A model generated the notes under the pieces. The model made no database searches and was not told where the DNA came from. It worked only from the letters and a program-made list of their open reading frames with translations. Below, one piece after another: positions 17,232 through 25,639 of a DNA stretch of 64,000 nt. The translations under genes and the position numbers were made by a program. This stretch comes from Actinomycetes bacterium (GTDB lineage Bacteria; Actinomycetota; Coriobacteriia; Coriobacteriales; Eggerthellaceae): NCBI GenBank assembly GCA_023394615.1, contig JAEXAI010000019.1, forward strand, positions 62,001 to 126,000, in the 5' to 3' direction. Each line of letters opens with the position of its first letter. Position 1 is the stretch's first letter.

Positions 17232-18002
17232 CTAATGAGCAATATAGCCACCATCGACGGGTAGCATGGCAGCCGTAATCTGCGAAGCCTCATCTGATGC
17301 GAGAAAGAGAATCGCATAGGCCACATCTTCTGGTTTTCCAGGACGTCCCGTGAAATAGTCATCTTTGATCTGCTCAATATATGCCTCGACGCTTCCGCAG
17401 GTAGTCTTGGCATACCCCTCTTCAGATTCGGTCATAATGGTGCCAGGCAAGACAGCGTTGACGCGAATACCGTCTTTGCCCAACGCGCATGCGCTACTGC
17501 GCGTAATCTGGTTCACTGCTCCCTTTGAGGCATGATAGGGGGCCATACCCTCTCCATAGACGATTTCGGAAAGCATGGATGAGACATTAACGACAGCCCC
17601 CTTGGTTTCTTTAAGATAAGGATAAGCAGCCTGAATGGCAAAGAAATACCCTTTGGCGTTGAGATCTAGGACGGCATCGTACTCAGCTTCGGTGCAGTCG
17701 ATCACGGTCTTCAACGTGCCGTCGCCACCAGCGTTGTTCACCAATACATCGATCTTGCCGAACTCGTCAGCAATCATCTTGAACGTGTTCGGAATCGTTG
17801 CAAAATCCGTCATGCTCTGTTTGAAGAACCTTGCGGTCTTCCCCGCAGCGCGAAGCTCATCTGCAAAGGCTTGACCTTCTTGTTCATCGATGTCTACGAT
17901 GGCTACCTTTGCGCCTTCGTCTGCAAACAGATTCGCCGTAGCTCTTCCGATACCGCTGGCACTTCCTGTGACGATTACTGATTTTCCCAACATTCTTTCC
18001 AT
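17232..18002 (-). CDS. SDR-family dehydrogenase
   Basis: A 256-residue classical short-chain dehydrogenase/reductase. The cofactor motif is TGSASGIGRA (about 9-18), acidic VDID near residue 37 suggests NAD(H) preference, NNAG lies near 90, and the catalytic set is Ser in NVSSMLS with YHASK near 157. BaiA-type hydroxysteroid dehydrogenases belong to this class, but so do many others. The ATG at 18002 has GGGAG upstream; an open frame to 18140 runs into the preceding gene and is not used. Same operon as the enoate reductase and SnoaL genes. Confidence 0.85.
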   Translation of the reverse strand: MERMLGKSVIVTGSASGIGRATANLFADEGAKVAIVDIDEQEGQAFADELRAAGKTARFFKQSMTDFATIPNTFKMIADEFGKIDVLVNNAGGDGTLKTVIDCTEAEYDAVLDLNAKGYFFAIQAAYPYLKETKGAVVNVSSMLSEIVYGEGMAPYHASKGAVNQITRSSACALGKDGIRVNAVLPGTIMTESEEGYAKTTCGSVEAYIEQIKDDYFTGRPGKPEDVAYAILFLASDEASQITAAMLPVDGGYIAH

Positions 18003-18072
18003 GGTAAACTCCCATCCTTGTTTGATAACCTTCTGTTGCCGACCTAACCAATTCATTTCAAGAAACGAAACA

Positions 18073-20112
18073 CTAAACTCTTGTACCGACTTCGCGGCCC
18101 TCGCGAAGAGCGTCCACCACAAGCGAGGTCGCAGGCCCATTTGCTGCGCCTATGCGAACGACCTCAGACGCGCAGCCCTTCAGTTCGTCGAACAAAGCGT
18201 CATTACCTAAAGGCGTCATGAAGACAAGTACGCTGTCAACGTTGACCACCTTGCGCTTCCCGCCCTGCAGAAGAGCGACTGATTTTTTGCTGACGTTCTT
18301 GATGCTCGCCCCATTGATAACTTCGATCCCATTTTTCTGGAACCACGCCTCATCTCTCATGAGGTAGCGGGGCGGCATCCTATCGCCAATCTCCTCATCC
18401 TCAGAGATTAGCGTGACGTTGCGCCCTCGCTCCGCGAGGAATACCGCGCCCTGCACGCCTTCAATCTGGCCTCCGATGATAGCCACGTTTTTTCCAATGG
18501 TGGGAAGCGCGATTTTCGATAGAGAATGAATCGCCTGCGGTCCTAAAATCTTGATGGGAAGCTTGCCCATCTTCGCCAACATCTCAGCATCCTTGACACC
18601 GTTCTTGGCATACGGCGAAGCATAGATTCCACCCGTTGCAACAATCACCACATCAGGATTCAATGAAGCGATGGTATCTTTGGTCGCCGCTGTTTTTAGG
18701 CGTACATCGACAGAGGACTCATGGATTCTGTCGACCAGGTAATCGCGCACGGCGAAAACGCTGTCGAACTTGCTGCCCTTCACCATTGTGGCCAGAGGAA
18801 GGTGCCCGCCTAAAACGCTTTCACGTTCCAACAGCGTCACCTTATGGCCGCGCAAAGAGGCTACGCGAGCCGCTTCCATACCGGCAGGACCGCCACCGAC
18901 AACCACCACGTTCTTTTTAGTGTCCGCAGGCTTTATCTCGAGCTCGCGCTCACGACCAAAGGAGGGGTTTACTCGACAACGCCTCGGCTCGCCATCGAAA
19001 GGATGCTCGCACGTGGCGCAATGCGTACAATGGACTATCTTGTCAAGCTCTCCGCGCTCAATCTTGTTCCCAAGTTCTGGATCCGCCCAAAGCGGACGCC
19101 CGAATAGGACGGCATCCACCTTGCCATCGATAATCGCCTGAGCGCCAAGCTTCTCATCCAACCGGCCTCCCGCCAGCACGGGTATGTTGACCGCAGCTCT
19201 TATCGCCTGAGCAGCTGGCAGAAGAAGCCCAGTTGCGAATCTACCCTCGTAGGGTTTCATGTAATCATCGACCTCAGGATAAGCCCAATAGTCGGCAACA
19301 AACTGGAAGGGGAGCTTTCCATATCCATATCCCGTCACGGAGAGGTAGTCCACACCCGCCTTCTCGAACCATTTCGCCGCCTCGACTCCCTCATCGATAG
19401 TCATGGCGCGTTCGTGGCCGAATTCCTGCCCGTTCATACGAATGCCGATGATGAATTCATCGCCGCATGCCTTGCGAATCTCGGAGACTACCTCACGTTG
19501 TAAACGCGTACGATTCTCCATGTTCTGAGGGCCATATTCATCGTCCCTCTTATTCCAGATTCGGCTCAGGAAGCTCAGGAGGAAATAGGCATTAGCAGAA
19601 TGCACCTCGACACCATCAAACCCGGCCTTCTTTGCGCGTATTGCCCCGTTCACGAAAGCCTGCTTGATCTCTGCAATCTCATCATGGGAAACGCCCGTGC
19701 AAGGAGAGCAGTACATTTCAGGGCACGGAAGTTCTGCGGCGGTATGCGCCGTAGAGCAGCGCGGGTTCTCTGCGTCACTTGCTCCATCATGGTTGAACTG
19801 CGCAATGACAGTGCTCCCATGGGCATGAACGGCATCAGTCAGTTTCTTGAAACCCTCAATCTGAAAATCGGAATGAAGGCCTGCCTCACGCCGCCCATAC
19901 TCGCAAGGGAAAAACTGAATCGCTCCAACAACTACAAGGCCAGTCCCTCCTTTCGCGAGTGATTCATAGAAATCTATAGCACGCTGTCCCGCCGATTGAT
20001 CAAGCTCCCAAAAATAGCTTGATTGTGGTGACTTCACCACGCGGTTCCTTATTGTCTTGCCGCCAATCTTGAGCGGTTTAAAAAACGCCTCGGCAATCAT
20101 CTCGCTGTTCAA
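18073..20112 (-). CDS. Old-yellow-enzyme type enoate reductase (BaiCD/BaiH-like architecture)
   Basis: A 679-residue NADH:flavin oxidoreductase of the 2,4-dienoyl-CoA reductase/BaiCD/BaiH class, which reduce C=C bonds using FMN, an iron-sulfur cluster and FAD. The N-terminal TIM barrel starts FFKPLKIGGKTIRNRVVKSP and carries GFDGVEVHSANAYFLL. A cysteine cluster C-x2-C-x2-C-x10-C lies near 361-378. Two Rossmann motifs follow, VVVGGGPAGMEAAR near 400 and VAIIGGQIEGVQ near 535. Translation probably begins at TTG (20112), 5 bases after AAGGGGG; the alternative is ATG at 20100. First gene of the operon, divergent from a TetR gene. Confidence 0.85.
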   Translation of the reverse strand: MNSEMIAEAFFKPLKIGGKTIRNRVVKSPQSSYFWELDQSAGQRAIDFYESLAKGGTGLVVVGAIQFFPCEYGRREAGLHSDFQIEGFKKLTDAVHAHGSTVIAQFNHDGASDAENPRCSTAHTAAELPCPEMYCSPCTGVSHDEIAEIKQAFVNGAIRAKKAGFDGVEVHSANAYFLLSFLSRIWNKRDDEYGPQNMENRTRLQREVVSEIRKACGDEFIIGIRMNGQEFGHERAMTIDEGVEAAKWFEKAGVDYLSVTGYGYGKLPFQFVADYWAYPEVDDYMKPYEGRFATGLLLPAAQAIRAAVNIPVLAGGRLDEKLGAQAIIDGKVDAVLFGRPLWADPELGNKIERGELDKIVHCTHCATCEHPFDGEPRRCRVNPSFGRERELEIKPADTKKNVVVVGGGPAGMEAARVASLRGHKVTLLERESVLGGHLPLATMVKGSKFDSVFAVRDYLVDRIHESSVDVRLKTAATKDTIASLNPDVVIVATGGIYASPYAKNGVKDAEMLAKMGKLPIKILGPQAIHSLSKIALPTIGKNVAIIGGQIEGVQGAVFLAERGRNVTLISEDEEIGDRMPPRYLMRDEAWFQKNGIEVINGASIKNVSKKSVALLQGGKRKVVNVDSVLVFMTPLGNDALFDELKGCASEVVRIGAANGPATSLVVDALREGREVGTRV

Positions 20113-20223
20113 GACAGCCCCCTTTCCTGAAGAATCTGTGGCAGATTGGCTGCGCCATTCCGCCCCGTTTGTAAGACCGTTTCCTTGTTTTTTCCTCTTC
20201 GAACGCCCAAGTTGTGTACAATA

Positions 20224-20255
20224 TAAACATTCTAGATTTCGGTCTAGATTGTTTA
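20224..20255. promoter_or_regulatory. Candidate TetR operator, site 1
   Basis: Near-perfect palindrome: arms 20224-20236 (TAAACATTCTAGA) and 20243-20255 (TCTAGATTGTTTA) match at 12 of 13 positions around TTTCGG. It lies in the divergent space between the enoate reductase operon and the TetR gene. Its core, TAGA-N6-TCTA, is shared with a second site 36 bases away. Confidence 0.6.
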
Positions 20256-20263
20256 CCAGAGTG

Positions 20264-20287
20264 AAAACTAGAGTACGTTCTACTTTT
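20264..20287. promoter_or_regulatory. Candidate TetR operator, site 2
   Basis: Arms 20264-20272 (AAAACTAGA) and 20279-20287 (TCTACTTTT) match at 8 of 9 positions around GTACGT. The shared core TAGA-N6-TCTA and the 36-base spacing from site 1 suggest binding by the same regulator, presumably the adjacent TetR protein. Confidence 0.55.
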
Positions 20288-20397
20288 GTGTATACTACTG
20301 CACACGGACTCTAATAGTCAAGAGTTTGCTTGCATTTATTTATGAGCCTGTATTATTCGTTCCATGCCTTTTTGGCAGAGCGGGAAAGGATAGAAAA

Positions 20398-21033
20398 ATG
20401 ATCGAAGAAACCGCGCGTCAAAAGAAATCCCGCGAGACTAAGGAACGCGTCTTCACAACCGTGCAACGTCTCCTCCGCGAGTATGATTATTCCGCGCTGA
20501 CCGTTAAGAACATCTGCTCGGAGGTCGGGATAGCGAATGGCACCTTTTTTCATTTCTTCAAGTCAAAAGATGACATGTTAGCTCGCTATCTTAATGAAGG
20601 CTTCAAGGGTTACCTTGATTCATTGGGCGTTGATCTTGATGCAGAGCCCGATTTCTCAACGCATTCCCTCAAAGATCAGATAATCGAAATATACCTCCAC
20701 TATGCGGACTACTGTCAATTGAGTGGCGTGGACTTCATATCTGACTACTACTCCACTAGCAACCAGGCTCTTGCCGTCCATCTATCTGAGAATGGTGAGC
20801 CAGGAGACATTGTTTCAGAACGAATTGTGCTCATGGTCAATGCCGCCAAAGAAAAAGGGCTGGTCAACCCAGCAACAGATTCTGAACAAGTTGAGCGCGA
20901 CCTCTGCACCGTGGTAAAGGGTTCGGTTTTTGACTGGTGTCTCTCTTGTGGCGGTTCAGAGTTCAAGAGCGTTATCGAGCGTCTTCTGGGTATTTATATT
21001 GATTCCGAACTTTCCTTAAGAAAACTCCAGTAG
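20398..21033 (+). CDS. TetR/AcrR-family regulator of the divergent operon
   Basis: A 211-residue TetR-type repressor. The N-terminal helix-turn-helix runs TKERVFTTVQRLLREYDYSA through LTVKNICSEVGIANGTFFHF to FFKSKDDML (about 15-65). The rest is the all-helical ligand domain. Start at 20398 with AAAGGA 7 bases upstream; the open frame begins at 20326 without a ribosome site. It is divergent from the enoate reductase operon with two palindromes between, so it probably represses that operon and itself until a ligand, likely an operon substrate, is bound. Confidence 0.85.
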   Translation: MIEETARQKKSRETKERVFTTVQRLLREYDYSALTVKNICSEVGIANGTFFHFFKSKDDMLARYLNEGFKGYLDSLGVDLDAEPDFSTHSLKDQIIEIYLHYADYCQLSGVDFISDYYSTSNQALAVHLSENGEPGDIVSERIVLMVNAAKEKGLVNPATDSEQVERDLCTVVKGSVFDWCLSCGGSEFKSVIERLLGIYIDSELSLRKLQ

Positions 21034-21102
21034 GCGAAGCTCATACAAGACACATGTAACCTGTACGTACAGGCCCAGTTCAAAAAGAGAACGGGGACCA
21101 AA

Positions 21103-21132
21103 AGAACCCGCCACACAACAGTGGCGGGTTCT
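21103..21132. terminator. Terminator between TetR and LPXTG-remnant genes
   Basis: Perfect 12-bp stem (21103-21114 with 21121-21132) with a 6-base loop. It separates two convergent genes. A second weaker dyad (AGCTAT/ATAGCT, 21136-21157) follows; T-runs are short on both sides. Confidence 0.65.
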
Positions 21133-21153
21133 GAAAGCTATCAGTTTTAATAG

Positions 21154-21267
21154 CTATTGGTTCGTTTTCTTTTCCTCCCTCCCGGAAGCCTCGCCACTCA
21201 CCTTGCACAAAGCGTAGATGAGTGTTGCGAGAAAGCCAGATACGAGGCCTAACATCCAGAACAGCAT
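21154..21267 (-). CDS. Small single-span membrane protein
   Basis: A 37-residue frame: hydrophobic segment LFWMLGLVSGFLATLIYALC, then a charged tail SGEASGREEKKTNQ. An upstream GTG (21273) overlaps the stop of the LPXTG gene as GTGA, so it may be translated by coupling. Function unknown; it could be an accessory peptide of the surface-protein locus. Confidence 0.4.
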   Translation of the reverse strand: MLFWMLGLVSGFLATLIYALCKVSGEASGREEKKTNQ

Positions 21268-21269
21268 GC

Positions 21270-21842
21270 TCACTTTTCGACAGCCTCCTCGTCGCTGCCG
21301 TCACCGTCGTCCTTGCGTCCGCGATGTTTCGCGAGCGCGACCGCACCGGCGGCGCATCCCAGCGCGCCGAGCAGCGCGGCTATGGGAAGCAGGGGTAGGT
21401 CGTCGCCAGTCTTGGGCATGTTGCTTCCCGGGGTGGAGGGCGTCTTCTCGTCGGTCATCTCGACCTTGTGCACCTCGCCGTCCGCCTGCACCGTGAAGGC
21501 CACTTCCTCGGATACCTCGTATCCGTCGGGGGCGCTCGTCTCACGAAGCATGTAGTCGCCCGGTTTCAGCCCGTTGATGCGATGCGTCGTCCCCTCGGTG
21601 TCCCATTCGGCGATGACAGTACCGCTCGCGTCGATCACCTGCAGGTGCGCTCCAGCAAGCTCGGCCCCTGTGGTGGCATCCGTCTTGGAGAAGTCCGTCT
21701 TGGTGTAGTCGTCGGTCATAACGACCTTCTGCACGTCGCCCGTGTCCTGCACCGTGAAGGCCACCGCGGTCGTGAGAAGGTACCCCTCGGGCGCGATGGT
21801 CTCGGTGAGGACGTACTCACCGGGTTTGAGGCCGTGAATCAC
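21270..21842 (-). pseudogene. C-terminal part of an LPXTG surface protein with CnaB repeats
   Basis: About 190 codons encoding almost two SpaA/CnaB-type repeats (GLKPGEYVLTETIAPEGYLL and GLKPGDYMLRETSAPDGYEV are the conserved strands), the sorting signal MPKTGDDLP, a hydrophobic span and a basic tail with HRGRKDD. CnaB domains are stalk modules of pili and adhesins, stiffened by isopeptide bonds. An in-frame TAG lies nine codons before the GTG that begins the open frame, and there is no signal peptide, so the export part is gone. A sortase could still recognise the tail if it were fused to a secreted head elsewhere. Confidence 0.65.
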
Positions 21843-21910
21843 ATGCTCTATGGCCTACTTTTTCTTTGTTGGTAGAATGTTGGTTGGATGTTGGTTGAAC
21901 CAACAAAAAT

Positions 21911-21931
21911 GCTCAGGGCAAAGCCCTGAGC
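21911..21931 (-). terminator. Terminator next to the tRNA-end duplicate
   Basis: Perfect 9-bp stem (21911-21919 with 21923-21931) around AAA. Read on the minus strand it is followed by ATTTTTG, so it terminates minus-strand transcription coming from the tRNA side. Confidence 0.65.
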
Positions 21932-21939
21932 AGGAGTTT

Positions 21940-21959
21940 TGGTCGCGGGGGCTGGATTT
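21940..21959. other. Copy of the tRNA-fMet 3' end (attachment-site scar)
   Basis: These 20 bases are identical to 22115-22134, the last 20 bases of the initiator tRNA gene. Integrases of phages and conjugative elements commonly target tRNA 3' ends and leave exactly such a direct duplication. Only 155 bases separate the copies, with no integrase gene, so an inserted element has been lost almost entirely. Confidence 0.6.
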
Positions 21960-22088
21960 AGCTCGCATCAAGGCCAAGCCGCTGCGCGGTGCCTTCGGCA
22001 GCCTTGACCCTCGCTGTTGCAGGTGTTCGCAAGCGTACACCCGCAATGAACCATTTGCTTCGTCCGAGACCTCATGACAATATAAATA

Positions 22089-22106
22089 AAGCCCCTAACG
22101 GGGCTT
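22089..22106 (-). terminator. tRNA-fMet terminator
   Basis: A 7-bp stem (AAGCCCC/GGGGCTT) with loop TAAC, followed on the minus strand by TATTTATA. It lies 9 bases after the tRNA 3' end. Confidence 0.65.
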
Positions 22107-22114
22107 GATTCATA

Positions 22115-22191
22115 TGGTCGCGGGGGCTGGATTTGAACCAACGACCTCCGGGTTATGAGCCCGGCGAGCTACCAGACTGCTCCACCCCGCA
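22115..22191 (-). tRNA. Initiator tRNA-fMet (CAT)
   Basis: A 77-base tRNA with anticodon CAT in loop CTCATAA. Hallmarks of an initiator are visible: three consecutive G-C pairs in the anticodon stem (GGG/CCC) and no Watson-Crick pair at position 1-72 (U opposite G). The 3' CCA is encoded. It supplies formyl-methionine for translation start. The 3' end is duplicated at 21940-21959. Confidence 0.93.
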
Positions 22192-22222
22192 AAATTATGT
22201 GCTGCAACAGCAGCAATCACAT

Positions 22223-22251
22223 ATATTAGTTTTACCGTGCAGTAAAAGCAA
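22223..22251 (-). promoter_or_regulatory. Promoter of tRNA-fMet
   Basis: On the minus strand, TTGCTT (22246-22251) and TAATAT (22223-22228) are separated by 17 bases, placing the transcription start about 25 bases before the tRNA. Confidence 0.55.
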
Positions 22252-22852
22252 GGATAGCTTTTCGCGTTCACAGAACGTACATGTAGCGTGCGGCGCTTGA
22301 AGCGCATGTCGATTGCCTAAAAGTCCACTATATTGCCGATAGCGGCGATCTTTCAAATGCTGTTCGATATAAGCGCACCAACGAAATGCATCCATATTGA
22401 TTTTACCGAGCGGAAAATATTTTCCTTGCAAACTCGCTTTACTATGATAGAGTATGCCCATGCATTTTTCGAGGGAACATAGCATCCAACTTCATGCGAC
22501 TGCAAGCGGCGCCTCATTTGCCGCAGTTGTCGCTCGCGTCGCTGCCGCACAAGGTCGCCGCGTTTTTTCCGCAGATGCTGCATTCGGCACGTCATCTGCG
22601 GCCCTCTATTATTCCTATCGATACCTCTAGCACACGGGGCTTTGCCCGCTGCGGTCTTTTCGGCCGCGCATTGGGCAGATTTTCGTGTGCGCCATGCACC
22701 CCCTGCGGATTCGCTTATCTGCGCGCTTCGCGTCAGGCTTATACCAATCAAGCCTGCGCCCGCCTGATTTCCGACTTCGCACTCACCGCTGGTGATTCGC
22801 CCAAACGGCTCGCCGCAAACCCAGTTCGAATTGATAAACGATAGGAATTCTC
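22252..22852. other. Long leader region of the symporter gene
   Basis: About 600 bases without a convincing gene. A plus-strand open frame (22494-22844) ends 8 bases before the symporter ATG but has unusual composition and no ribosome site, so I do not call it. TATGAT at 22441 may be part of a promoter. No riboswitch consensus was recognised. Confidence 0.3.
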
Positions 22853-24418
22853 ATGATTGAAAAGATTTGCATGGTGCTCATATTCATCGGCGTGGCCGTG
22901 GGTGTGGGCATATACTGCCGACGCCACACGGGCAGTGTCGAAGGCTTCATTTTAGGCGGGCGCGACGTGGGCCCCTGGCTTTCCGCGTTCGCTTTCGGTA
23001 CCAGTTACTTTTCCGCTGTTATCTTCGTCGGTTACGCGGGGCAGTTCGGCTGGAAATACGGCATCGCCGCCACATGGATTGGTATCGGCAACGCCATTTT
23101 GGGCAGTCTTCTGGCGTGGTGGGTGCTGGGTGCCCGCACGCGCGATATGACCCATCGTCTGAATGCGAAGACGATGCCGGAATTCTTCGGCGCGCGTTAC
23201 AAATCGAAAGGTTTGCGCGTGGCATCTGCGGCTATCATTTTTGTTTTCCTGATTCCCTACACTGCCAGTGTCTACAATGGCCTGTCGCGTCTGTTCGGCA
23301 TGGCATTCGGGCTGCCTTACGAAGTATGCGTTATCGGAATGGCTATTGTTACCTGCATATACGTTGTGCTCGGTGGCTACATGGCCACGGTTGTGAACGA
23401 TTTCCTACAGGGTATCGTCATGCTGTTCGGCATCGTAGCCGTAGTCGTTGCTGTGATAATGCAAAACGGCGGCTTTACCGAAGCTATCACACAGCTTTCG
23501 CTTATTCCCTCCGAAAACTCGTCGATGGCCGGACCGTTTGTGAGCTTTTTTGGACCAGACATCGTGAACCTGCTGGGCGTTATCATCCTGACCAGTTTGG
23601 GCACGTGGGGCCTGCCGCAGATGGTGCAGAAATTCTACGCTATCAAAAGCGGCCCGGCCATCAAGCAAAGCGCGATCATCTCCACATTGTTCGCTATTAT
23701 CGTGGCAGGTGGCAGCTACTTTTTGGGCGGCTTTGGGCGTCTGTACAGCGGGCAGATTGAAATGAGCGCATCGGGCACGCCCATCTACGACTCCATCATC
23801 CCCACCATGTTGTCATCGCTGCCCGATCTGCTGGTGGGTATCGTGATTGTGCTGGTGCTTTCCGCATCCATGTCTACGCTTTCCTCGCTGGTGCTCACGT
23901 CGTCTTCTACTTTGACGCTCGACGTAATCAAAGACAACTTCGTAAAGGACATGAGCGAGAAGACGCAGCTGCTCTACATGCGGGTGTTGCTGGTGCTGTT
24001 CATCATTATTTCCGCGCTGATCGCGATAGTGCAGTACAACTCTTCCATCACGTTCATCGCGCAACTGATGTCCATTTCCTGGGGCGCGCTGGCTGGTTCA
24101 TTTTTGGGACCGTTTTTCTGGGGACTGTTCAGCAAGCGCATTTCGAAGGTGTCGGTATGGGTCAGTTTCGTTGTTGGCGTAGGGCTCACCGTAGGCAACA
24201 TGATCTCTGGTTTCGTGGGTACGCCTTGGATTGCATCTCCCATCAACTGCGGTGCGCTGGTGATGGTGCTGTCGATGATCATCGTGCCGTTGGTCAGCTT
24301 GTTCACGCCCGCCGTGCACTTCGATGTGGATCCGCTTCATAGCGAGGGTGCCATCGACCGTGAATACGAGCGTGAACTGGAAGAAGAGGGAGAGGCTGGA
24401 GCCGAAGCGAAGGCCTAA
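22853..24418 (+). CDS. Sodium:solute symporter (SSS family)
   Basis: A 521-residue inner-membrane transporter with about 13 hydrophobic spans. SSS-family features include the N-terminal EGFILGGRDVGPWLSAFAFG region with the sodium-site residues, FSAVIFVGYAGQFGWKYG, and SASMSTLSSLVLTSSSTLTL in span 8, where Ser/Thr residues line the Na2 site. The C-terminal tail is acidic (EREYERELEEEGEAG-like). Substrates of the family include pantothenate, proline, other solutes and carboxylates; which one applies here is not evident. The gene stands alone. Confidence 0.85.
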   Translation: MIEKICMVLIFIGVAVGVGIYCRRHTGSVEGFILGGRDVGPWLSAFAFGTSYFSAVIFVGYAGQFGWKYGIAATWIGIGNAILGSLLAWWVLGARTRDMTHRLNAKTMPEFFGARYKSKGLRVASAAIIFVFLIPYTASVYNGLSRLFGMAFGLPYEVCVIGMAIVTCIYVVLGGYMATVVNDFLQGIVMLFGIVAVVVAVIMQNGGFTEAITQLSLIPSENSSMAGPFVSFFGPDIVNLLGVIILTSLGTWGLPQMVQKFYAIKSGPAIKQSAIISTLFAIIVAGGSYFLGGFGRLYSGQIEMSASGTPIYDSIIPTMLSSLPDLLVGIVIVLVLSASMSTLSSLVLTSSSTLTLDVIKDNFVKDMSEKTQLLYMRVLLVLFIIISALIAIVQYNSSITFIAQLMSISWGALAGSFLGPFFWGLFSKRISKVSVWVSFVVGVGLTVGNMISGFVGTPWIASPINCGALVMVLSMIIVPLVSLFTPAVHFDVDPLHSEGAIDREYERELEEEGEAGAEAKA

Positions 24419-24425
24419 ACAGGAA

Positions 24426-24461
24426 AAGCCCATCGCGCGGTATTGGTTGCGCGATGGGCTT
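24426..24461. terminator. Terminator between symporter and nitroreductase genes
   Basis: Perfect 13-bp stem (24426-24438 with 24449-24461), loop 10 bases; on the minus strand TTCC follows. A second 10-bp dyad (CAAACAGGGG/CCCCTGTTTG, 24505-24542) lies closer to the nitroreductase stop. Both sit between convergent genes. Confidence 0.65.
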
Positions 24462-24551
24462 CAAAAGTGTCGTCGTCGCGAACCGAGCGATGACGACCGG
24501 GTCAAACAGGGGCGATAAGGCTGGGTGCAACCCCTGTTTGTGTTATGTGTT

Positions 24552-25151
24552 CTAGGCCTTTATCACCAGTCGCTCTTCGATGGGCTTGTACTCAAGCGCG
24601 TCGGGCTCAGCTACGGGGGTGCCTACGACCATTTGCGTTAGCAGCTTCCAGCTTGCAGGCACATCAAAGGTCTTGGCTACTTCTTCGTCAATCAGCGGGT
24701 TGTAATGCTGGATATTCACGCCCAAGCCCTCGCTTGAAAGTGCAGTCCAAACGCTGTATTGCACCATGCCTGATGCCTGCAGTGACCACAGCGGGAAATT
24801 ATCTGCAAAATTGGGGAACTGCTTTTGCAGACCTTCGACCGTGGTCTGGTCTTCAAAGAATAGCAAGGTAGCATGTCCGGCAGCAAACCCGTTGATTTTA
24901 GCCTCTGTGGGCGCGAACTTATCCGCCGGTACGATCCCACGCAATGTTTGCATTACGATATCCCACAGCTTGGCGTGATTATCGCCGAAAAGCGCCACGA
25001 TGCGCGCGGTTTCACTGTGAAAGGCCGAGGGGGTGTAACGCAGACAGTCGCCCAGAATCTCTTGAATACGCTCATCGCTGATGGGAGACTCGCCGTTCAA
25101 AGCATAACGTGTGCGACGATGTTTCATTGCTTCGTAAAGTTCCATGCTCAT
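24552..25151 (-). CDS. Nitroreductase-family protein (short type)
   Basis: A 199-residue FMN-dependent nitroreductase-fold protein of the subgroup often annotated as nitroreductase-related, acting in the cytosol on nitro or quinone compounds with NAD(P)H. Typical elements are MKHRRTRYALNGESPISDER at the start, PSAFHSETARIVAL, and SLQASGMVQYSVWTALSSEG. The ATG at 25151 is preceded by an AGGAG-type ribosome site. No operon partner. Confidence 0.8.
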   Translation of the reverse strand: MSMELYEAMKHRRTRYALNGESPISDERIQEILGDCLRYTPSAFHSETARIVALFGDNHAKLWDIVMQTLRGIVPADKFAPTEAKINGFAAGHATLLFFEDQTTVEGLQKQFPNFADNFPLWSLQASGMVQYSVWTALSSEGLGVNIQHYNPLIDEEVAKTFDVPASWKLLTQMVVGTPVAEPDALEYKPIEERLVIKA

Positions 25152-25262
25152 ACTCCTTCTCTTTTATTTGATAGCAGCACGATAGCATATAATGAGCAAT
25201 ATTCCTAGAAGGAAGATAGGCGATGTTGACAAGCGGTGAACATCGGCGTTGACGCATGTGCC

Positions 25263-25478
25263 TTAGTTGGGCCTTTTATTCTGCTCAATTAAGTCCAAGA
25301 GTTCTTGGCGGCTGTGCACGTTTAGTTTCCCATAGACGTTTCTGATGTGGCTTTTCGCCGTGTTAAACGATATGTTTAAATCGTTTGCCACGTAATCGAT
25401 GCTGCGCCCTTTGCCCAGCAGGAACAAGACCATCATGATGAACAAGTTGTATGCGATGCTCACACAATCGCTTTGCAA
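25263..25478 (-). pseudogene. Remnant of a LuxR-type regulator
   Basis: Contains the C-terminal helix-turn-helix of a LuxR/GerE regulator (GKGRSIDYVANDLNISFNTA, then KSHIRNVYGKLNVHSRQELL) but nothing of the membrane sensor that precedes it in relatives such as the protein at 42.8-44.3 kb. The leading residues (NLFIMMVLFLL) do not form a family N-terminus. It is likely the surviving tail of a lost regulator, although a bare HTH peptide cannot be excluded. Confidence 0.6.
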
Positions 25479-25576
25479 TATGCCGCTGCCGCCTCAACAT
25501 AGCCGCTCAGGGCTGTGTGGCGAAACGTCCACAGTTCGTGAAATATGCGATGGGGGATGTTCTTTTTGGGTGAGAG

Positions 25577-25626
25577 CCAGTTCGCAAACCCCCACCCATA
25601 ATTGGTGGTAGTAGCTTGCGAACTGG
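25577..25626. repeat. Inverted repeat of unknown role
   Basis: Perfect 11-bp arms CCAGTTCGCAA (25577-25587) and TTGCGAACTGG (25616-25626) around 28 bases. Positioned between the LuxR remnant and the siroheme decarboxylase gene end. Confidence 0.45.
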
Positions 25627-25639
25627 TGAAATACTAAAT

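Noticed and set aside
14862..20112. A confident assignment of the operon as the true bai operon
   Set aside because: BaiB ligase, BaiF transferase and a second flavin reductase are missing, and each family has many other members.
22494..22844. 116-codon ORF directly before the symporter gene, a possible leader peptide
   Set aside because: It has no ribosome site, an unnatural composition rich in Pro, His, Arg and Cys, and a competing open frame on the other strand.
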